From Coemansia sp. RSA 922 (lineage: Eukaryota; Kickxellomycota; Kickxellomycetes; Kickxellales; Kickxellaceae), in contig JANBQS010000470.1 in NCBI GenBank assembly GCA_027577415.1, positions 1 through 17,220 of the forward strand: 17,220 bases of DNA, given 5' to 3'. Below the pieces are notes generated by a model. It ran no database searches, was not told the DNA's origin, and worked only from the letters and a program-made list of their open reading frames with translations. Shown piece after piece: positions 7,590 through 15,585 of the stretch. The position numbers and the translations under genes were made by a program. Within the stretch, counting starts at the first letter, position 1. Each line of letters starts with the position of its first letter.

Positions 7590-7628
7590 TTTTGTGAGTG
7601 ACGTGTCTGACGCGTCAAAACGCGTTTT
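7572..7628. promoter_or_regulatory. Cluster of three ACGCGT (MCB-like) boxes in tandem palindromes
   Basis: ACGCGT occurs at 7572-7577, 7610-7615 and 7620-7625. The last two sit in perfect palindromes that share one base: TGACGCGTCA (7608-7617) and AAAACGCGTTTT (7617-7628). ACGCGT is the MluI cell-cycle box bound by the fungal G1/S factor MBF (Mbp1/Res family). A fourth copy is at 8001-8006. Assigning them to cell-cycle control is inference. Confidence 0.4.
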
Positions 7629-7699
7629 CTACTGTGATCATGCGCGGAGAACAAAGCTCCCCACTTCCCCGCATTAAGGGTCCACTTGTCGGTACTTGT

Positions 7700-7717
7700 G
7701 GAGCTGGAACCAGCTCC
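7700..7717. repeat. Inverted repeat GGAGCTGG-AA-CCAGCTCC
   Basis: Perfect 8-bp arms around a 2-base loop inside the 548-bp spacer between the ATGs at 7589 and 8138. No function is apparent. Confidence 0.5.
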
Positions 7718-8000
7718 AGCTCTGGCCCCTGCGCCTGATTGTATTATACTTGTTGATTGTTTCTGGTTACTAACTTGGCTGTTTGACAAGTCGGACGGGG
7801 CATATTTGGGCTCATTCGGAAGCTCAAGTCCAGCAGAGCACAACTATGCTGCTTGAAAAAGCCGGCAGCTACTTGTTTGGCACGCTGACTCTACCACCCG
7901 CACACCGTCGCCTGGAAACCCAAACAAATGCACTCTTCCCCTTTCTTCATAGAGCTCTGTTTCAGGTCGATAAACCAATCGTCGCCCTCTCACATAAAAC

Positions 8001-8061
8001 ACGCGTTACGTAATTTTTCTTTCTTCACCCCAACGCGAGCAGGAGCTGACTTTTATTTAAA
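8001..8061 (+). promoter_or_regulatory. Core promoter of the 165-aa repeat protein: ACGCGT, TTACGTAA, TATA
   Basis: ACGCGT (8001-8006) overlaps the palindrome TTACGTAA (8006-8013), a bZIP/Yap-type site. TATTTAAA follows at 8054-8061. A C/T-rich tract (about 8085-8125), typical before fungal start sites, leads to the ATG at 8138 in context AACCATGC. The order and spacing are those of a functional fungal promoter and support the downstream ORF on this strand. Confidence 0.5.
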
Positions 8062-8137
8062 CCCGCCTACGCTCCCGTCGCCTGTCCGTCCTCTTTCTTT
8101 TCTCTTTACTTCACCTCACTTTTGTTTTAAAGTAACC

Positions 8138-8635
8138 ATGCGCTTCTCGCACTTTTTCTTTTTTGTTTCCCTGTTGTTTGCTTTGGTTTGGAGCAGCGCG
8201 GCTCACTTTGCTCCTGCCGCCGCTCATTTGCCTGCTGCTGCCTCGCCAACATCCTGCGGCACTCGGCACGCCGCTCCCTCCCCCGTGCCTACTACACCAT
8301 CAATCTTGGTGCCCATTGACAGTGACTCGGCAACACCGACGACCCGCCCCGCCAAATTCTTACTGAGCAGCAGGCGGCCATTCGCCGTGCTTCTGTTGGT
8401 GGCGTTAGCAATTGTGGCAAAGCACCTGTTGACCATCTCAGCATCGGCTGAGGTTGTTGAGGCTGCCGAGCGCGTCGAGATGGTTAAGGTCGTTGAGGCC
8501 GCCGAGAGCGCCAAGACGGTTGAGGTCGTTGAGGTCTTTAAGGCTGCCGAGAGCGCCGAGGAAAGTGCGCCATGGCTTATGCCAGGACTCGCAGCATATG
8601 GCATTGGCAGTATTGCTCTAATCGCTAACAAGTAA
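8138..8635 (+). CDS. Unrecognised secretory/membrane protein with a 12-residue Val-Ala-Glu repeat, 165 aa
   Basis: The frame is open from 7928, but the ATG at 8138 follows the promoter elements and directly starts a signal peptide: MRF, then a Phe/Leu/Val core to about residue 20, with cleavage likely near SSAA. Residues 21-72 are Ala/Pro/Ser/Thr-rich with one Cys (C40). Residues 81-103 form a membrane segment (FAVLLLVALAIVA core). Residues 105-142 hold three imperfect copies of a V-V-E-x-x-E/K-x unit, a charged amphipathic helix. A second hydrophobic stretch (145-163) ends in IANK. The layout suggests a secretory-pathway membrane protein with a helical repeat domain, perhaps for self-association. 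No family is recognised. The TAA stop lies inside a donor-like GTAAGC, so splicing to about 8706 with a changed last residue is possible. Confidence 0.6.
   Translation: MRFSHFFFFVSLLFALVWSSAAHFAPAAAHLPAAASPTSCGTRHAAPSPVPTTPSILVPIDSDSATPTTRPAKFLLSSRRPFAVLLLVALAIVAKHLLTISASAEVVEAAERVEMVKVVEAAESAKTVEVVEVFKAAESAEESAPWLMPGLAAYGIGSIALIANK
8452..8561 (+). repeat. Tandem 36-bp coding repeat, about three copies
   Basis: Units begin at 8452, 8488 and 8524, each with GGTYGTTGAG. The first two are full 36-bp copies encoding VVEAAE plus six variable residues. The third has a Val-Phe-Lys insertion before AAESAE. The copies keep the reading frame, which supports translation on this strand. Confidence 0.75.
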
Positions 8636-8814
8636 GCACCTTGAGATATGTTGGTCTTCATAATGTATAGGCTTGACTTACCCATCTCACTTACCAAATG
8701 AACCAGCCCAATGTAATTTAAGCATTAAAAATAACTTTTTTTTTAAGAGAAAATAGAATGGAGTGGAAAAGAAAACGTTGCAACAGTTCTCCTCAATGCC
8801 AGGGCGGGCGAGGC

Positions 8815-8840
8815 AATAAATACTAAAAAAAAAAAAAAAA
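8815..8840 (+). terminator. AATAAA followed by an A16 run, 3' end of the repeat-protein gene
   Basis: AATAAA (8815-8820) lies 180 bp after the stop codon. TACT and sixteen A's (8825-8840) follow at once. It may simply be the poly(A) region of the gene at 8138. The very close genomic A-run also resembles a retroposed mRNA tail. Confidence 0.4.
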
Positions 8841-8899
8841 CTAAAGCAGAATAGGCGCTGATTGACATGTTTTGGTGTTGGATGTTGATATCACAGCTT

Positions 8900-8942
8900 C
8901 GACGTCAGAGGCGGACAATCATTGCTCTGATCAGTGACGTCG
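8900..8942. promoter_or_regulatory. Inverted pair of CRE-like sites
   Basis: CGACGTCA (8900-8907) and its reverse complement TGACGTCG (8935-8942) frame 27 bp that include a CTGATCAG palindrome. TGACGTC is the CREB/ATF-type bZIP core. The location between two convergent 3' ends is unusual for promoter elements, so function is uncertain. The rest of the 8636-9088 spacer shows only A/T runs. Confidence 0.3.
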
Positions 8943-9088
8943 TCTTGTGACTAGTAATCAAGTCATTTATGCATCTGTGATGACCAAATGCAGCAACAAT
9001 TTTGGTGTCGTCATCCATAGTATTTCCAATACGTACTAAAAAAAATTCAAAATTATTATATACTCTAGAGGCGATTACACGAGAATCG

Positions 9089-12000
9089 CTAGTGCGTTAC
9101 TTGGAGCGACTGCTGTTGGACAAGCAAACTGTAGTGTCCCTTTTGTGCTAACAGCTCGTCGTGAGTTCCGCGCTCGACGATACGTCCAGCCTTAAAGACA
9201 ATAATCATGTCGCTGTCTTGGATGGTGCTCAGACGATGCGCGACAGTCAGCGTAGTACGCTCCTTGGCAGCCTTATCGAGAACTCGCTGGACGACCTTTT
9301 CGCTACGCGAGTCGAGGGCAGCAGTGGCCTCGTCGAGGAGCAACAGCTTGGGTTTGCGCACCAGGGCGCGAGCAATAGCCACTCGCTGCTTTTGGCCACC
9401 AGACAGTCGACCGCCCTTTTGACCGACATTAGTGTTGAAGCCGTCGGGCAGGTTGCGCACAAAGTTATAGATGTTGGCTTCCTTGGCGGCCTCCTCGATC
9501 TCGAGCTGCGTGGCACCGGGCTTGCCATAGGCAATGTTCTCGCCGATGGTGTAGTTGAACAAGATGGGCTCTTGGCCGACAATCGCCATATGGTCACGCA
9601 GGCTGGTGATACTCCAGTCGCGCACCGAAATACCCTCGACGCTGATAGACCCTGAGCTGGCGTCATACAGGCGTTGTGCCAACAGTATGGATGTCGACTT
9701 GCCAGAACCCGAGGCGCCGACCAACGCAACGCTCTTACCTGTCAACGCCTCCAACGAAATGCCCTTGAGGATCTTGGTGTCTGGACGCAGCGGGTATGAG
9801 AACTTGACGTCCTTGAATTCGACGTTGCCCTCAAACTTCTCCGGCGAGCTGCCAGAGGAATCCAAGCTGTCGATGAGGCTCTTTCGGTTGAGCGTCTTGT
9901 AAATACCACGCGAGGCGACGGCGCCCTTGGAGATCATGGGCGAGAACTGTGCCAACAAGCCGATAGCCATGGACGAGAACACTGCGGCAAAGAGGACACC
10001 GGTCATTTGCGACATACTGATCCACTCGTTAATAATAAAGCGGCAGCCAGAGTAGAACAAAAGGGCGTTGACGAGGAGATTGCAAGCCTGTGAAAAGCCA
10101 AAGCCGATGCTGGTGGTGATTGCGCCCTTGAGGTTGCCACTGTGTGGTCCGCTGTTGTGCTCGTTGAACGACTTGATAAAGGTCTCCTCGCGACGCAGCG
10201 TCGCCACAGTCCGAATATTGCGGATCGACTCTGCGGCAGCCTGGCCAGACCGCTCATATGCACGCTTGGTCCGGAATGCCGAGCCCCAGACAGAACGCGC
10301 CTGTAGGAGCTGAGCCACAGCCTGGATCGGCCAGCAGCACAATACTATCAGCGTCAATTGCCAGCTATTGGTAAACGCGATGACCAACGCCGTCGTGACA
10401 GTAGACAGTGTGCTGACAAAGGTGCCCAGCACTGTACCCACAACCTTGTTGACGTCCTCGGCCTCGGTGGCTAGGCGAGCTGTGAGCTTACCAGTACCGT
10501 TCTCCTCGTCGTCATAGTACCCGGCCTCAAACGACAGGTACTTTTTAAATGTCTCGTAGCGGATGCGACGTGTAAGCGACTCTCCAGCAATGTGCCAGAG
10601 ACCAGCGCGCCCAAACATGGCAAACAAGTCGGTAACCGCAAAGATTAAGAACAAGCAGGCATACCTCGTAGCGTCGCTCTTCATCTGCTCCCGATCGATG
10701 TCAGATAGTGAGATAATTAAGCGCGAGTAGACAAGGGTGAAGCAGGGCAAGACGGCTCCGTTGATGATAGAGAATATAGTACCAGGGATGGCCGCCTTTA
10801 TAGAGCCGCGGAACTTGTAGATCAAGCTCCACAGGAGATAAAAGTCGCCGGCTTCATCAATCTGTTTGATCTTTGCACCATCCGGATCCACAGACCCAGA
10901 GACGGAAGCATTTTTGGCACTGTCGACGGTCTGGCGCGTGGTGGTGGCCTTGAGGTCGATAGCCTGCTCGCGCAATTCCTTAGCAATGAGCTCATCGACA
11001 TCTTCTTCGTCGTCATCCTCAGCTCCCTGCTCGGCGATCCGCACAGCCTGACGCAACTCTTGCGCACGCACCATGGCCGCGTACTCGCCGCCGCTCATGA
11101 CCAGCTCGTCGTGAGTGCCGCTTTCGGATACCACACCCTCCCGTACAACGTAGATCTGGTCGCAGTTGCGGACAGTACTCAGGCGATGCGCAATAGAAAT
11201 AGTCGTACGGTCAGCCGACAGCCGATCCAGCGCATCCTGTACCAAGCGCTCAGACGCCGTGTCTAGCGCCGATGTCGCCTCGTCGAGCAAAAGTACGTCG
11301 GGGTTGCGGATAATGGCACGCGCAATAGCGATACGCTGCTTCTGGCCGCCAGACAATAGCGCACCACCCTCGCCAACCAGTGTGTCGTAGCCGCTGGGCA
11401 GCTGGCTGATGAATTGGTGAGCATTGGCGGCCTTGGCAGCCTCGATGACCTCATCGTCAGTTGGCTCGCTGTTCTCCGGATCGACAGCACCCCACTTGAT
11501 GTTTTGCATAATACTGGTCGAGAACAGCACTGGCTCTTGCGTGACAATGCCGATACGCTGACGCAGTGTACCGATGTTGAGCTCTTTAATATTGACACCG
11601 TCAATCAGCACGGCACCCTGAGCCGGGTCGTAGAACCGCTCGATCAGTCCAATCGTCGTCGACTTGCCACAGCCTGACTCGCCTACTAGTGCAACCTTTT
11701 GACCCGGCTGAATTTCGAGGTTAAAGCCCTTGAGAACAGGTACATCGGGGCGGCTAGGGTAGCTAAAGTGCACGTCGCGGAACGAAATCTCACCACGCAC
11801 CTTCTCGACCTTTGTGCCTGTCTCAGTGTCGAGCGGGTCAATCGGCGACTTGCGATCGATAATATCAAAGACCTTGGCCGCACTACCCTGAGCAGTCGCG
11901 ACAGCCGACAAGTGCGGAGCAGAGCCGCCCAACGCAAAACCGCCGATGAGCAGGGCGAAAATGACGTTGAGAACCTTTTGTGGCTCCAACACGCGGTTGT

Positions 12001-13045
12001 AGATGCGCCAGATTCCATAGTTGAAGCCAACGCAGTACATGGTAAAGACGAAGAACTGGATCAAGCCAATGCCACCGCCCAGAACATATCCCTTCTTTTT
12101 GCCAAACAAGTACGCCTCTTGAATCCTCTCCTTGTACCGCGCCAGCTCGTACTCTTGGCCGTTAAAGGACATCACAGTGCGAATACCGCCAAGCACTTCG
12201 TCGGCCACGGCACCTGAAGATGCCGTCTTGTCTTGCGCTGACGACATCCAGCGAGCAATGCGGCGGCCCATGAAGGCGGCGGTAGCAATCATAAACGGCA
12301 AGATACACATGCATATCAAGGCCAAGTCCCAGGCCTTGACGAGGGCAATGATAAAGCCAGTCATAAAGGCGACGATGTTCATAAAGATAAAGCCGAACTT
12401 TTCGCCTATGCCGTCTTGCACCAAGTTGACGTCGTTGGTAATGCGCGTAGTCAGCTCACCGGTCTTGACTGTGTCGAACCAGCCAATGTCCTGGCGCATG
12501 ATGGAAAAGTAGAAGAGCTGGCGGATACGCAAGCCCTGGTTCTCTGCAGCCACGGCCCAGCACGCGTTGACGCCAAACGACACGATCCACTGCAGCAAAC
12601 CGAGGCCCAAAAACCACAAGCAATACTTGCGCGACTCGTGGTCCAAAAGTGCGTTGGCCTCTTGTTTCTTGCCCAATGTTGTTAGCGTGTTGAACGTAAT
12701 GAGCGACTGTACAAGCGAGGAGAAAATAACAGTCATTGTAGGCGTAATGACGCCTGAAGCCACAGAGCAGAACAGGCCGACAATGTTGAGAAGGTTATCA
12801 GTCTTGGTCGCGAATCGAAACAGCTTGAGCACAGGTACTGGAGCAAGTGAAGGCTCGGCAGCAGCAGTGGATTTGTCCTTGTTGTCCGCCAAGTCTTGCG
12901 GCAGCTCGTCGATTTTGTCAAGGGCGTCAAACTTGTCGACGGTGGTATACTGTGGTGGGCCCGAAATATTGGGCGCAAACTCCAGGCTATCCATCCCCAT
13001 GGGAGTAGACGAGCCTAGGAGCGAGGCTGGCGGCGATGGTGCCAT
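9089..13045 (-). CDS. Full-length ABCB/MDR-type ABC transporter (P-glycoprotein-like)
   Basis: 1318 aa in one exon, the usual length of full ABCB transporters. The order is cytosolic N-tail (~70 aa), TMD1, NBD1, acidic linker, TMD2, NBD2. NBD1 has Walker A GESGCGKST (455-463), signature LSGGQKQRIAIARA (about 563-576), Walker B with D588 and catalytic E589, and the H-loop AHRLSTV. NBD2 has GASGSGKST (1110-1118), LSGGQKQRVAIARA (about 1213-1226), D1238/E1239 and AHRLSTI. Both ATP sites look intact, so it should be an active exporter. The linker (about 673-690) carries a run of Asp/Glu. Family members export drugs, lipids or, as in Ste6, farnesylated pheromone from the plasma membrane; the substrate cannot be read from the sequence. 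The ATG at 13045 is preceded by a pyrimidine-rich leader. Confidence 0.96.
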   Translation of the reverse strand: MAPSPPASLLGSSTPMGMDSLEFAPNISGPPQYTTVDKFDALDKIDELPQDLADNKDKSTAAAEPSLAPVPVLKLFRFATKTDNLLNIVGLFCSVASGVITPTMTVIFSSLVQSLITFNTLTTLGKKQEANALLDHESRKYCLWFLGLGLLQWIVSFGVNACWAVAAENQGLRIRQLFYFSIMRQDIGWFDTVKTGELTTRITNDVNLVQDGIGEKFGFIFMNIVAFMTGFIIALVKAWDLALICMCILPFMIATAAFMGRRIARWMSSAQDKTASSGAVADEVLGGIRTVMSFNGQEYELARYKERIQEAYLFGKKKGYVLGGGIGLIQFFVFTMYCVGFNYGIWRIYNRVLEPQKVLNVIFALLIGGFALGGSAPHLSAVATAQGSAAKVFDIIDRKSPIDPLDTETGTKVEKVRGEISFRDVHFSYPSRPDVPVLKGFNLEIQPGQKVALVGESGCGKSTTIGLIERFYDPAQGAVLIDGVNIKELNIGTLRQRIGIVTQEPVLFSTSIMQNIKWGAVDPENSEPTDDEVIEAAKAANAHQFISQLPSGYDTLVGEGGALLSGGQKQRIAIARAIIRNPDVLLLDEATSALDTASERLVQDALDRLSADRTTISIAHRLSTVRNCDQIYVVREGVVSESGTHDELVMSGGEYAAMVRAQELRQAVRIAEQGAEDDDEEDVDELIAKELREQAIDLKATTTRQTVDSAKNASVSGSVDPDGAKIKQIDEAGDFYLLWSLIYKFRGSIKAAIPGTIFSIINGAVLPCFTLVYSRLIISLSDIDREQMKSDATRYACLFLIFAVTDLFAMFGRAGLWHIAGESLTRRIRYETFKKYLSFEAGYYDDEENGTGKLTARLATEAEDVNKVVGTVLGTFVSTLSTVTTALVIAFTNSWQLTLIVLCCWPIQAVAQLLQARSVWGSAFRTKRAYERSGQAAAESIRNIRTVATLRREETFIKSFNEHNSGPHSGNLKGAITTSIGFGFSQACNLLVNALLFYSGCRFIINEWISMSQMTGVLFAAVFSSMAIGLLAQFSPMISKGAVASRGIYKTLNRKSLIDSLDSSGSSPEKFEGNVEFKDVKFSYPLRPDTKILKGISLEALTGKSVALVGASGSGKSTSILLAQRLYDASSGSISVEGISVRDWSITSLRDHMAIVGQEPILFNYTIGENIAYGKPGATQLEIEEAAKEANIYNFVRNLPDGFNTNVGQKGGRLSGGQKQRVAIARALVRKPKLLLLDEATAALDSRSEKVVQRVLDKAAKERTTLTVAHRLSTIQDSDMIIVFKAGRIVERGTHDELLAQKGHYSLLVQQQSLQVTH

Positions 13046-13653
13046 TAGTACAGGTAATAAAGGTGTCGTGTATGTAACAGTGAAGAATATAGATAGAAAA
13101 GATGGAAGGAAGGAGGAAAGAATAGGGATCGGTGGTTGTCATGGCGCACAAGAGGAGGATAAATCCCTTATACCTGGCTCGTAAGCAGAAATTGCAAAAG
13201 TCCTCGAGCGGACTATACTATGCTTTCCTCACCCCCCAAAAAACGAAAAAACAAAAAACAAAAAAAACTTGGCACACCTGAACTAACGAGTGCCGCAGCA
13301 TCGACATTAGTGAGGTGGATGAAGCACGGAGATTGACACAGGATGTACATCGGTGTTCCTTTGCATAGCGGGAAATGCTCGGCGTTCCCCCGGGTCACTC
13401 CACTCCGCTTACAATTGGTGGATGAGCAGTAGACACAAGAATCATTATCTGTTCCTCGATGATTGCCGCAGCCAGCAACAAGGGGTGGCAGCAGACCATC
13501 AATATTTTGTGACAAGGTGGAGGCGCTGGGCCATCTGAGCCGCCTCCTGCTTGGCGGATGATGGCCGTAAGCCTATAAACACTAAAATTAATATGTTGAT
13601 TGATATAGATAGATTTATACGTGACAATTGCAAGAGAAAGAGCAGCTACAGAA
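13046..13653 (-). promoter_or_regulatory. 608-bp spacer: ABC transporter promoter and Hsp40 3' flank
   Basis: On the minus strand a long C/T-rich tract (about 13130 down to 13080) directly precedes the transporter ATG, as is common at fungal start sites. Farther up is a T-rich tract interrupted by single G/C bases and ending in G6 (about 13227-13268). No TATA box, drug-response element of the yeast PDRE type, tRNA or further gene could be supported. Confidence 0.4.
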
Positions 13654-14892
13654 TTACTGTTGCGCACACTGGACGCCAGGTCCGTGCTGGTGCGCGTCTT
13701 CATAGTCCTCATCCATAGCGTCGTCGCCGTTGCTGTTCATGCTCTTCTGGTGATGGACGTCAACAGACGAAAGCACAACCTCTTCGACGTTTGCACCCTT
13801 GGGCAGAGCAGGGATCGATTTCCTCGCCGGCAGGATGGCCTCGAGCTTCTTAATATCCTCCTCGGTGGTCCAGTTAGCTTCGGGGAAGACAACGTTGAAC
13901 TTGATGAACATGTTGCCCATGTTCTGGTGGCGGTGCGAGGGCATACCCTGGCCATCGAGCATCTTGAGCTCTCCGGGCTTGATCGACTCGCCAGGCAGAA
14001 TGGCGACGTCCAGAATACGGTCGTCCAAGTGCTGGATTTGCAAGTTGCCGCCAGCCAAAGCGGTAACCAAATCGATATCAGCCTCGTAGAAGAGATCGTC
14101 GCCGCGGCGCTTGAAGCGAGAGTGCTCCTTCTCCTCAATGACAATGACAATATCGCCAGGGACGATGCCAGGCTCTTGGTCAGCTTCGCCCTGGAAGACA
14201 ACCTTTTGTCCATTCTTCATTCCCCGGTCAATGTGTACCTCCAGCTGCTTGCGCTCGTTGACAACCTTCTTGGCGTCGCACTTCTTGCACTTGAGACGTG
14301 GGTCGATCTCCTCACCGGTACCCGAGCAATGGCGGCAGTGCTGCTGGATCTGCTGCACCATGGGGCCCATCTGGCGGATGACAACCTCGACACCACGGCC
14401 ATGGCACTTGAAGCACTGCTTCACAGCGCCTTCCTTGCCGCCACGACCTTCGCAGCCGCCACAGATAACGTTCTTGCTCACCTGGAGCTTGGATGTCTTG
14501 CCCTTGTACAGGTCCTCAAGCGAGACCTTGAGTGCGTGAACCATATCGCGACCACGGCGAGGACCGCTGGGCTTCTGGCGTCCGCCTCCGCCGCCACCAA
14601 AGAACTGAGCAAAGATGTCCTGGGGATCCATGCCGCCCATGCCTCCCATACCGCCCATGCCGCCCATGTCTCCGTTGAGGCCAGCTTCGCCGTATTGATC
14701 GTAAACATGCCTCTTCTGGCTATCGGACAGCACTTCGTATGCATGAGAGATCGTCTTGAACTGGTCACCGGCAGCGGGGTTCTTGTCAGGGTGGTACTTT
14801 AGGGCCATCTTCCGGTATGCCTTCTTGATGTCGCTGTCGCTGGCATCAGGGCTGACGTCGAGAGCTTCGTAGAGAGCGCGTTCCTTAACCAT
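13654..14892 (-). CDS. YDJ1: Type I Hsp40/DnaJ co-chaperone, YDJ1/DNAJA type, with CaaX farnesylation box
   Basis: 412 aa. J-domain at residues 5-70 with HPD at 34-36, which stimulates Hsp70 ATPase. A Gly/Met/Phe linker (about 75-105) includes repeated GGM. The zinc-binding region has CGGCEGRG (144-151), CFKCHGRG (160-167), CRHCSGTG (186-193) and CKKCDAKK (202-209). Two beta-barrel client-binding domains follow, then an acidic tail. The protein ends CAQQ, a CaaX box equivalent to CASQ of yeast Ydj1, so membrane-tethering farnesylation is expected. It acts in the cytosol and on ER/mitochondrial surfaces, including delivery of precursors to import. The fourth zinc motif has Ala where CxxCxGxG has Gly. 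Upstream are a heat shock element, a TATA box and a likely 5'UTR intron. [13 protein letters not shown] fixes the start. Confidence 0.96.
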   Translation of the reverse strand: MVKERALYEALDVSPDASDSDIKKAYRKMALKYHPDKNPAAGDQFKTISHAYEVLSDSQKRHVYDQYGEAGLNGDMGGMGGMGGMGGMDPQDIFAQFFGGGGGGRQKPSGPRRGRDMVHALKVSLEDLYKGKTSKLQVSKNVICGGCEGRGGKEGAVKQCFKCHGRGVEVVIRQMGPMVQQIQQHCRHCSGTGEEIDPRLKCKKCDAKKVVNERKQLEVHIDRGMKNGQKVVFQGEADQEPGIVPGDIVIVIEEKEHSRFKRRGDDLFYEADIDLVTALAGGNLQIQHLDDRILDVAILPGESIKPGELKMLDGQGMPSHRHQNMGNMFIKFNVVFPEANWTTEEDIKKLEAILPARKSIPALPKGANVEEVVLSSVDVHHQKSMNSNGDDAMDEDYEDAHQHGPGVQCAQQ

Positions 14893-14923
14893 GGTGAATA
14901 TTTGCTATTGCGTATCTATGTGG

Positions 14924-15205
14924 CTATTTTGAAAAAGTGAAAGATGAGATGTGTCAAACACACAAATGCATAAAAAAAAATGGCAGAAAGTAAAGAATTT
15001 CAGTAGAAAAAGTGTAAAGCCGAGCGAAGAGAGAAAAAAGAGGAGGAGTGGCTCTGTTTTTAAAAGATAGCCAGAGAAATTGGAGTGCGCATAGAACAAC
15101 ATAGAACTGCAAAATGCTTGTGCTTTTTGGCTTTTGGCTGCGCTTTGAGCCAAAGCGAGGAAAGGCTGACAAAGCACTGTACAAAGGACGCTGCGAGCTT
15201 CTTAC
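14924..15205 (-). other. Probable 5'UTR intron of the Hsp40 gene
   Basis: On the minus strand CCAG|GTAAGAAG at 15205 is a near-consensus donor. A pyrimidine-rich stretch ending CAAAATAG| at 14924 is the best acceptor, leaving 31 nt of leader before the ATG. Two other AG acceptors lie at 14916 and 14905. Length is about 282 bp. It would explain why the TATA box is about 440 bp from the start codon. No transcript evidence is available here. Confidence 0.45.
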
Positions 15206-15334
15206 CTGGCGTGTGTTTAACGAAAAGGTGGTAGAGCGGCTTTAAGCAAATTGGTGAGTAGCTTAAAGTAATGACAAAAAAAAATTGAAATGAAGCAGAG
15301 CAAGTGGCAAGAAAAAGAACAGCAAGCGTTAAAA

Positions 15335-15341
15335 TTTTATA
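15335..15341 (-). promoter_or_regulatory. TATA box of the Hsp40 gene
   Basis: TATAAAA on the minus strand, 60 bp downstream of the heat shock element. Transcription would start about 30 bp further on, near 15305, giving a ~100-nt first leader exon before the donor at 15205. Confidence 0.5.
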
Positions 15342-15400
15342 AGACTGTTTTTTTTTTGGGGGGCGCGGAACACAGACAGGCCGCCACACCCAATAGTCTT

Positions 15401-15425
15401 CGAAGGTGATCGAAGCTCACAGAAT
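15401..15425 (-). promoter_or_regulatory. Step-type heat shock element (three nGAAn units with 5-bp gaps)
   Basis: The plus strand reads CGAAG-5-CGAAG-5-AGAAT: three GAA units in the same orientation at exact 10-bp steps, the 'step' arrangement bound by the trimeric heat shock factor Hsf1. On the minus strand this is three nTTCn units. It lies 60 bp before the TATA box of the Hsp40 gene, a classic heat-inducible arrangement, and about 160 bp past the stop of the peptidase gene. Confidence 0.6.
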
Positions 15426-15585
15426 AATTTTTTTCGCTGCTAATCTGACTTGATCACAGAAGTTGAGCCAATTAGGGCAACTGTGATGAGATGAAACCAT
15501 GAGCTGGAGATGGATCTTGAAGAGTCTAATGGACTTGTTAAGCATAGGCAAGCAAAAAGATAGAAAAGAAAGGGGATATATGGGC

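Noticed and set aside
7577..7843. 88-codon minus-strand frame with Gly/Ala/Ser repeats
   Set aside because: It has no ATG and a stop immediately upstream; it would need an unseen first exon, and it overlaps the start of the better ORF at 7589.
7846..8013. 55-codon plus-strand ORF (MLLEKAGSYLFG start)
   Set aside because: It lies across the promoter elements of the gene at 8138 and ends in the TTACGTAA palindrome; no further support. Best seen as chance or an upstream ORF.
8224..8697. 157-codon minus-strand frame opposite the repeat protein
   Set aside because: No ATG at its 5' end, Ser/Thr/Ala-rich shadow of the repeats, while the plus frame has promoter, start context and signal peptide.
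13621..14802. 393-codon open frame antisense to the Hsp40 gene
   Set aside because: It mirrors the GC-rich codons of a certain gene, begins without a convincing start and matches no family in composition (Leu/Val/Ala/His-rich).
15229..15239. tRNA A-box match TGGTAGAGCGG
   Set aside because: No B box follows at a suitable distance and no cloverleaf can be drawn.
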